Assembly (NCBI GenBank): GCA_024277115.1
Contig: JAJRVW010000181.1
Location: 1 to 51,929 of the forward strand
Direction: 5' to 3'
From: Calditrichota bacterium
GTDB taxonomy: Bacteria > Calditrichota > Calditrichia > Calditrichales > J004
Length of the DNA: 51,929 nt
The notes beneath the pieces are model-generated. The model saw only the letters and a list, made by a program, of their open reading frames with translations. It ran no database searches and had not been told where the DNA came from. A program made the position numbers and the translations under genes. The number at the start of each line of letters is the position of its first letter. Positions within the stretch are counted from its first letter, which is position 1. Below are positions 47,955-51,929 of this stretch, piece by piece.

Positions 47955-47980
47955 AAACGCGGGCGGTAAAACCCGCGTTT
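47955..47980 (-). terminator. Rho-independent terminator after mdh
   Basis: AAACGCGGG (47955-47963) pairs perfectly with CCCGCGTTT (47972-47980) around an 8-nt loop. On the minus strand it is followed by TATTTTTT. It begins 8 nt after the mdh stop. Confidence 0.85.
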
Positions 47981-47988
47981 AAAATTAA

Positions 47989-48948
47989 TTATTTATTGGT
48001 TAAAGCAACAACTTCATTAGCGGTTTTTTGGACTGAGGCAACGGAATTCTTGAACATTTCTTTTTCTTTGTCCGTCAAATCCATTTCGATGATTTGCTCA
48101 ACACCATTTTTACCCAAAATTGCCGGTACACCGATAAACAATCCATTAACGCCATATTCGCCGTTTAGCAAGGCGCTTACGGGCATGATTTTACGTTTGT
48201 CATAAACGATCGCTTCGGCCATTTGCAAGGCGCTCCACGCGGGTGAAACAAATGCGGAGCCACTTCCAAGAAGTTTTACAACTTCGCCTCCGGCCTTACG
48301 GGTACGCGCTTCGATGGCATCCAGTTTTTCCGGCGAGACAAATTGCTCCACAGGCATCCCGGCAATTCTACACGCCGAACGAATGGGCAACATATCGTCG
48401 CCATGACCGCCAAGCACCATGGCCTCAATATTTTCCACGCTTACGTTGGCTTCTTGCGCGATAAACAATTTATAGCGTGCAGAATCCAACACACCGGCCA
48501 TGCCCATAATGGTAGAACGGTCGCGGTTAAGGTTCATCTGCAAGCGGTACACAATCGCATCCAAAGGATTGGCAATAGAAATAATAATGGCATTCGGGGC
48601 AAATTTTGCAATGCCTTCACTAACAAAATCAGTAATTTTAAGATTGGTGCCAAGTAGTTCTTCGCGGGTTGGCATGGTGCCGTCCGGGCGTGTTGTACGT
48701 GGTACGCCGGCTGTGTTGATCACAATATCCGCGCCTTAAATTACATCATACTCTTTTGAACCTTCCACACGTACATCCGAGCCAATTACCGGGGAACCCT
48801 CGGCTATATCCAGGCATTTTCCCTGGGCAAACTCCGGTGGTTTAACATCAACAAGGGCAACATTACGCGCCAGTTTACGCTCAACAGCTTCGTGTACAAC
48901 AACGCCGCCAATATTTCCACCGCCAATTACTGCGATTTTATTTAACAT
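47989..48948 (-). pseudogene. mdh: Malate dehydrogenase with an in-frame TAA at codon 71
   Basis: One 320-codon frame with GGAG-AATGAATT-ATG at its start. The NAD fold (IAVIGGGNIGGVV) and ALVDVKPPEFAQGKCLDIAE lead to ...SKEYDVI, then TAA (48738-48736), then in the same frame GADIVINTAGVPR, LLGTNLKI, ISIANPLDAIVYRL, the catalytic GGHGDDMLP (His) and a normal C-terminus. The residue at the stop falls in the loop where related enzymes have K, A or similar; AAA to TAA is one substitution. The rest is free of damage and looks like a type-3 (LDH-like) malate dehydrogenase of the citric acid cycle. A broken copy of such a central enzyme suggests either base-calling error or a redundant gene elsewhere. 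Confidence 0.88.
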
Positions 48949-49259
48949 AATTCATTCTCCATAATTTTTTAGAAGTAAGGTTTTAACATCTTAATTTTTT
49001 GATTTTTGTAACCGCAAAAGTTACTCAGTACAATTATGCAAAGCAAGCAGGGAATGAATATACTCGGCTTGTTTTTAAATTGTTAAAATATGACAGGTTT
49101 TTAGAATTCATTAAAATAAAAAGGGCCTGCAAATTTAATTGCAGGCCCAAATGTTTTCTCGTTTAAGCGACCTTCGAGGTTACTGCGTTGCAACCTCGAA
49201 GGTCTTTCGTGCTCCCGTTAATATCACGTGGACTTTCAACCATGTGTACAAATTACAGC
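48949..49259 (-). other. Intergenic region with repeat element, no gene seen
   Basis: 311 nt between the barrel-protein gene and mdh. It contains the repeat at 49117-49216 and the mdh leader (GGAG box at 48961-48957). No open frame or RNA gene that I can support. Confidence 0.6.
49117..49216. repeat. Two-hairpin intergenic repeat, copy A
   Basis: Hairpin 1 is GGGCCTGCAA / TTGCAGGCCC (49123-49148), followed on the minus strand by TTTTTATTTT, so it can terminate the barrel-protein transcript. Hairpin 2 is GACCTTCGAGGTT / AACCTCGAAGGTC (49169-49181 with 49192-49204), a perfect 13-bp stem with loop ACTGCGTTGC, then TTTCGTGCTCC. Both hairpins and the spacer TCTCGTTT-AGC recur at 51551-51660. Confidence 0.8.
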
Positions 49260-49955
49260 TCATATAAAGATTACTAAAGATAACTTAAAACTATTTACCT
49301 CTCCTTTTATACCAAGCAGGGAATCAACAAATATTTCATCCCGCATATCTTTTTGATATTCAATATCAAGGCCGTAATTTTGATAAATTAGCCCTAAACC
49401 TATGTTTAAAGTATATCCAGGTTTGTAATCTGAAAATGTATTTTCAATGAGCTTAAATCTAAATGTTTTATCATATAGTTTATTTTCATATTCATATAAG
49501 TATTCTTTCCGTTTAAGCTTTGTAAAATCCTTAATAGGATAAGATCTTGATCCACCAAATTGAATGCTCATTTTCCATTTTTGATTGATATCAAATTTAT
49601 ATTTTAAATTCAGCGGTATTTCAATAAAAGATATTTTGCCTTCAATATCATAGTTATAAACCGATCTCCCCAAGGGATATACACCCATATCAGAAACAGA
49701 CCCGATGGTCCTGTTTTCTAAGGTAAACGATTTGACCGAGTATTCTAAACCTAAAGTTAAATAAAGGTTTTCATATATTGACCATTCCCTGCCAATGCTA
49801 AAATTATATTCAAGGCCAGGTTTTATATCTTCCAAATTATTTAAAGTGGAATATTTTAGTCCTGTTTTGACATACCAAAAATGTTGGCTGTATATTGTGT
49901 TAATCATTATAAATAAAATAAAAACAGCATATATTATTCTTCTGGATATTCTCAT
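49260..49955 (-). CDS. Outer-membrane beta-barrel protein (PorT/OmpW-like design)
   Basis: 231 aa. Signal peptide (IIYAVFILFIMINTIYSQ). The rest shows amphipathic strands with alternating hydrophobic/aromatic residues (WYVKTGLKYSTL, LYLTLGLEYSVKSFTL, ISFIEIPLNLKYKFDI, YTLNIGLGLIYQNYGLDIEY). The last strand ends FKLSLVIFI. The strand 'IEIPLNLKY' is typical of FCB 8-stranded barrels. Its Shine-Dalgarno AAGAGG overlaps the stop of the upstream propeller lipoprotein, 6 nt away, so the two are coupled. Confidence 0.75.
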   Translation of the reverse strand: MRISRRIIYAVFILFIMINTIYSQHFWYVKTGLKYSTLNNLEDIKPGLEYNFSIGREWSIYENLYLTLGLEYSVKSFTLENRTIGSVSDMGVYPLGRSVYNYDIEGKISFIEIPLNLKYKFDINQKWKMSIQFGGSRSYPIKDFTKLKRKEYLYEYENKLYDKTFRFKLIENTFSDYKPGYTLNIGLGLIYQNYGLDIEYQKDMRDEIFVDSLLGIKGEVNSFKLSLVIFI

Positions 49956-49961
49956 AATAAA

Positions 49962-51178
49962 TTACCTCTTTATCATATAAATAACTGCTTTGCTATTATT
50001 TTCTCCAACTGCAACTGCTATATTATCTTTGAAAGCAAGCCCGTGAAATATATCGACGTCATTAAACACTGTGTATTCTTTCCATTTCTTCCCGTTAAAA
50101 TGGGCCAAAATACCAAAATCGCCTTCAACAAAAATATCATTAATATTATTACCCCTGATCCTATCCGTAAAAATTAGTGGAAGTTTTGTATACTCTTTCC
50201 ATTGTTTGAGTCTGTCGCGTGTAATAACTCCCGCTCCACTCACAAAGATTCGGTTCCTATCCCTAAACCAAACTGATTTAAACGTCGATCAGAAAACGGC
50301 CAGTATTCTTCTATAATCGAGTTATCTGGTCTTAATTGAAGTAACTTTTTCTCGCCTGTGTCCCATTTGAAAGATAGCGGTAATAAAATATATGCCTGCC
50401 CAGTATTTTCATCTATTGATCCCCAAATGTCATTTATATCAATTTCCGTTGGGACATCTAAAAAACTCCAACTACCATTTTTTTTATGCAATAAAACATT
50501 ATCTGTTCCGGTTGCAGCCTTACTTCCCGTTACAAAGACTTCTTGTTGACTTACTCCCCAAGTATCTTTTAAGGCACCTTTTAAATTTGGGTAATCTACA
50601 GTACTGGTGCCACAGATTTTAGACTTCACCCACCTTAGTTCCCAATTATTCCCATCCCAGTGTATCGCATTATAAGCTGTTATCCATTTTGTGCTGTCTC
50701 CATTCCACCGATCTGTATCTTCCGTATGTATTTTTCCAAAAGCCCAAATATTATTTGGTTTTATTATTTCTACATCCCATAAAATACTGCTTCCTCTTCC
50801 ACTCCATTCAAATTTTTCAATGGTAAAATCATGGCTGGTGGTATCCATAGTTGTCGCCATGGCTGTAACTGTTTTACTTTTTTCCTTGCCTTTTTGGGCA
50901 AATGCTGTGTAGGTGTAAGTAACAGCAGGCTCGAGGGTTTCATCATGGATCAGGGTGTCACTCTTATCAAGGGTTCCTTCAAAAACAGTTACCGTGTCGC
51001 ACATCAGCACATAGGTAAAACCGGGCTTAACCGGCGCGGCGCGCAGGGTTATCCAGTTTTCTATCACTTCTGCGTCTACCTCGAGGGTAATCTCCTGGTC
51101 TTTAAAAACAGAGTCCGTGGGCGAGCACGATCACATAATTATGACTAAAAATTTAAAAATTACGAATTGCGTTTTCAT
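49962..51178 (-). pseudogene. Propeller-type lipoprotein broken by an in-frame TGA and a frameshift
   Basis: ATG 51178, with GAGG 12 bases upstream, starts a lipoprotein signal (MKTQFVIFKFLVIIM), but codon 16 is TGA (51133-51131). The same frame goes on as SCSPTDSVFKDQEITLEV, where Cys 18 would be lipidated. A fibronectin III-like part follows (ENWITLRAAPVKPG ... YTYTAFA), then propeller blades (LWDVEIIKPNNIWAFGKIH, AIHWDGNNWELRWV, ILLHKK-type strands). Near 50288 the frame shifts by one base: ...YWPFSD joins STFKSVWFRDRNRIFVSG and runs to ...KAVIYMIKR at 49962. The span is 1217 nt, one short of 406 codons. Blade style resembles the first propeller of the receptor kinase. Confidence 0.72.
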
Positions 51179-51789
51179 GTGGGTTAATTCCTCGGTTTGT
51201 TTAGTGAAAATTTTTAGGTGTCGGATAGTGTATACTTAATTGTTTGGGACACTCGTCCCGAGGTTGAGGGCGTCACTGGCAAAATCCCTAAAACATAATA
51301 ATTAACTGTTTGCCATCCGGACAAAAATTATAATCCTAAAGTATATCGCTGCCGTTCCCCCTCAGAAAACGTCCCGCAAATATTCGCGGGACAAGCGGCA
51401 AAAAATCTTAAATGTGGCGTGTGGGCTTAAAAACGCCGTGTGAAAAGTAAGTTAGACAATGTGGTTTAGTTTCTCAATACCTAACAGATTAAATATAACA
51501 ATTGTTTATCAAGCCGAAATTAGTCCTTTTTAATAAGAAACCTGTAAAACAAAAAGGGCCTGCAAAATAAATTGCAGGCCCTAAGGATTATCCAAATACT
51601 GTCTCGTTTCAGCGACCTTCGAGGTTACTGCGTTGCAACCTCGAAGGTCTTTCGTGCTCCTTCACATCCCGATAAAAACGCTCCCATTCCCGTACACTAT
51701 ACGAGGACTTTCAGCAGTGGATAAATCGCGTTGAGCGACCTTTGCGAAATCCCGTGTATTTTACGGGAGATGAAGTGTTCCATCACTTC
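51179..51789. other. Gene-free, palindrome-rich region next to the IS
   Basis: About 610 nt without a supportable gene. Besides the repeat at 51551 it has GTCCCGC / GCGGGAC (51371-51392) and TCCCGT / ACGGGA (51750-51768), both small hairpins, the latter 21 nt from the IS end. The AT-rich first part may hold the promoter of the propeller lipoprotein. Confidence 0.6.
51551..51660. repeat. Two-hairpin intergenic repeat, copy B
   Basis: Hairpin 1 GGGCCTGCAA / TTGCAGGCCC (51556-51581) and hairpin 2 GACCTTCGAGGTT / AACCTCGAAGGTC (51614-51626 with 51637-51649) are identical in stem sequence to copy A at 49117. The spacer is about 12 nt longer. Similarity may extend in broken form to GGACTTTCA near 51705. 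No gene ends here that would need a terminator. Confidence 0.8.
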
Positions 51790-51929
51790 TGTATAGTCCT
51801 GAAATAGGTTGACTAAACCAGTCAACTAAAACCAGGACAAAAAATGAGCAAAAACAAGCCAAAGAGATATAGTGAGGTTTTCAAGAGGAAAGTTGTTGCC
51901 GAAGTTCTTGAGGGCGTGTTCACAAAAGA
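51790..51929 (+). mobile_element. 5' end of an insertion sequence (IS3-like), second copy, truncated by the contig end
   Basis: Starts TGTATAGTCCTGAAATAGG and equals the reverse complement of positions 1-139 without a visible mismatch, plus one base. It points out of the window, as does the left copy. No target-site duplication can be tested because only one end of each copy is present. Confidence 0.75.
51844..51929 (+). CDS. IS transposase OrfA, N-terminal fragment (partial), second copy
   Basis: ATG 51844, AGGA box 8 bases upstream, 28 codons plus two bases to the contig edge. Encodes the same MSKNKPKRYSEVFKRKVV... peptide as the left end, then VVAEVLEGVFTK. This is the beginning of the HTH_Tnp_1 domain of an IS3-type OrfA. 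Confidence 0.7.
   Translation, partial: MSKNKPKRYSEVFKRKVVAEVLEGVFTK

Noticed and set aside
36756-51178. Alternative genetic code or stop-codon recoding explaining the in-frame stops
   Set aside because: The three in-frame stops are TAG, TAA and TGA, one each, and all three also end intact genes in the window; frameshifts occur too. No single reassignment explains this.
49117-51660. CRISPR or integron attC array from the repeated hairpins
   Set aside because: Copies are 2.4 kb apart, not regularly spaced, with no cas or integrase genes; the loop and stem do not carry the attC core GTTRRRY pattern in the right places.

Overview
The window reads like one complete assembly contig of about 52 kb from an AT-rich (roughly 40% GC) Gram-negative bacterium of the FCB side of the tree. 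Signs of this are secreted FG-GAP/VCBS proteins ending in a 'FPNPFNP / YPNPFNPST' C-terminal sorting domain, an AgmX/ExbB/ExbD envelope cluster, a SecA with a long insertion and a zinc tail, and a full-length AtpB with an extended N-terminus. Calditrichota, KSB1 or Marinimicrobia-like lineages fit; a Bacteroidota relative cannot be excluded. All recognisable genes except the right-hand transposase fragment lie on the minus strand. Both contig ends stop inside the same IS element (1-139 minus, 51790-51929 plus), in inverted, outward-pointing orientation.

Region 1 (0.3-10.1 kb): a secreted FG-GAP protein with its own terminator. Then comes a minus-strand run, in transcription order: thiolase, 3-hydroxyacyl-CoA dehydrogenase, nusB, metallophosphoesterase, secA, YbfF-like esterase.

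Region 2 (10.3-14.3 kb): phoH, a LysM coiled-coil protein, a small coiled-coil lipoprotein and aspS. The phoH ribosome binding site is buried in a terminator-like hairpin.

Region 3 (14.4-25.1 kb): a probable trans-envelope energised machine. Two very large exported TPR proteins (about 871 and 1600 aa), a small exported protein, an ExbB/TolQ-type channel protein, two ExbD/TolR proteins (one frameshifted) and an AgmX/PglI-type TonB-like protein lie head to tail and end in a strong terminator.

Region 4 (25.2-35.4 kb): one long co-directional block parA-parB-M23 peptidase-bactofilin-atpZ-atpI-atpB-E-F-H-A-G-D-C. A terminator-like hairpin sits just before atpC.

Region 5 (35.6-51.2 kb): accessory surface and signalling genes. 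There is a TPR protein, a PQQ-type propeller, a second FG-GAP protein with PKD and sorting domains, a LytTR response regulator, a LytS-like sensor kinase, and a 1191-aa receptor Ser/Thr kinase whose extracytoplasmic part is itself an FG-GAP propeller. Malate dehydrogenase, a propeller lipoprotein and two outer-membrane barrel-like proteins follow. Five of these genes are broken: small exported gene (two 1-nt indels), PQQ gene (1-nt insertion), FG-GAP gene (in-frame TAG), mdh (in-frame TAA), propeller lipoprotein (in-frame TGA plus a 1-nt shift). Several families of palindromic intergenic repeats are concentrated in the same region. Whether this is real decay or consensus error needs read-level data.

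The most interesting biology is the FG-GAP receptor kinase next to a LytS/LytTR pair and FG-GAP secreted proteins, and the TPR/ExbB/ExbD/AgmX envelope machine. No tRNA, rRNA or CRISPR array was seen.
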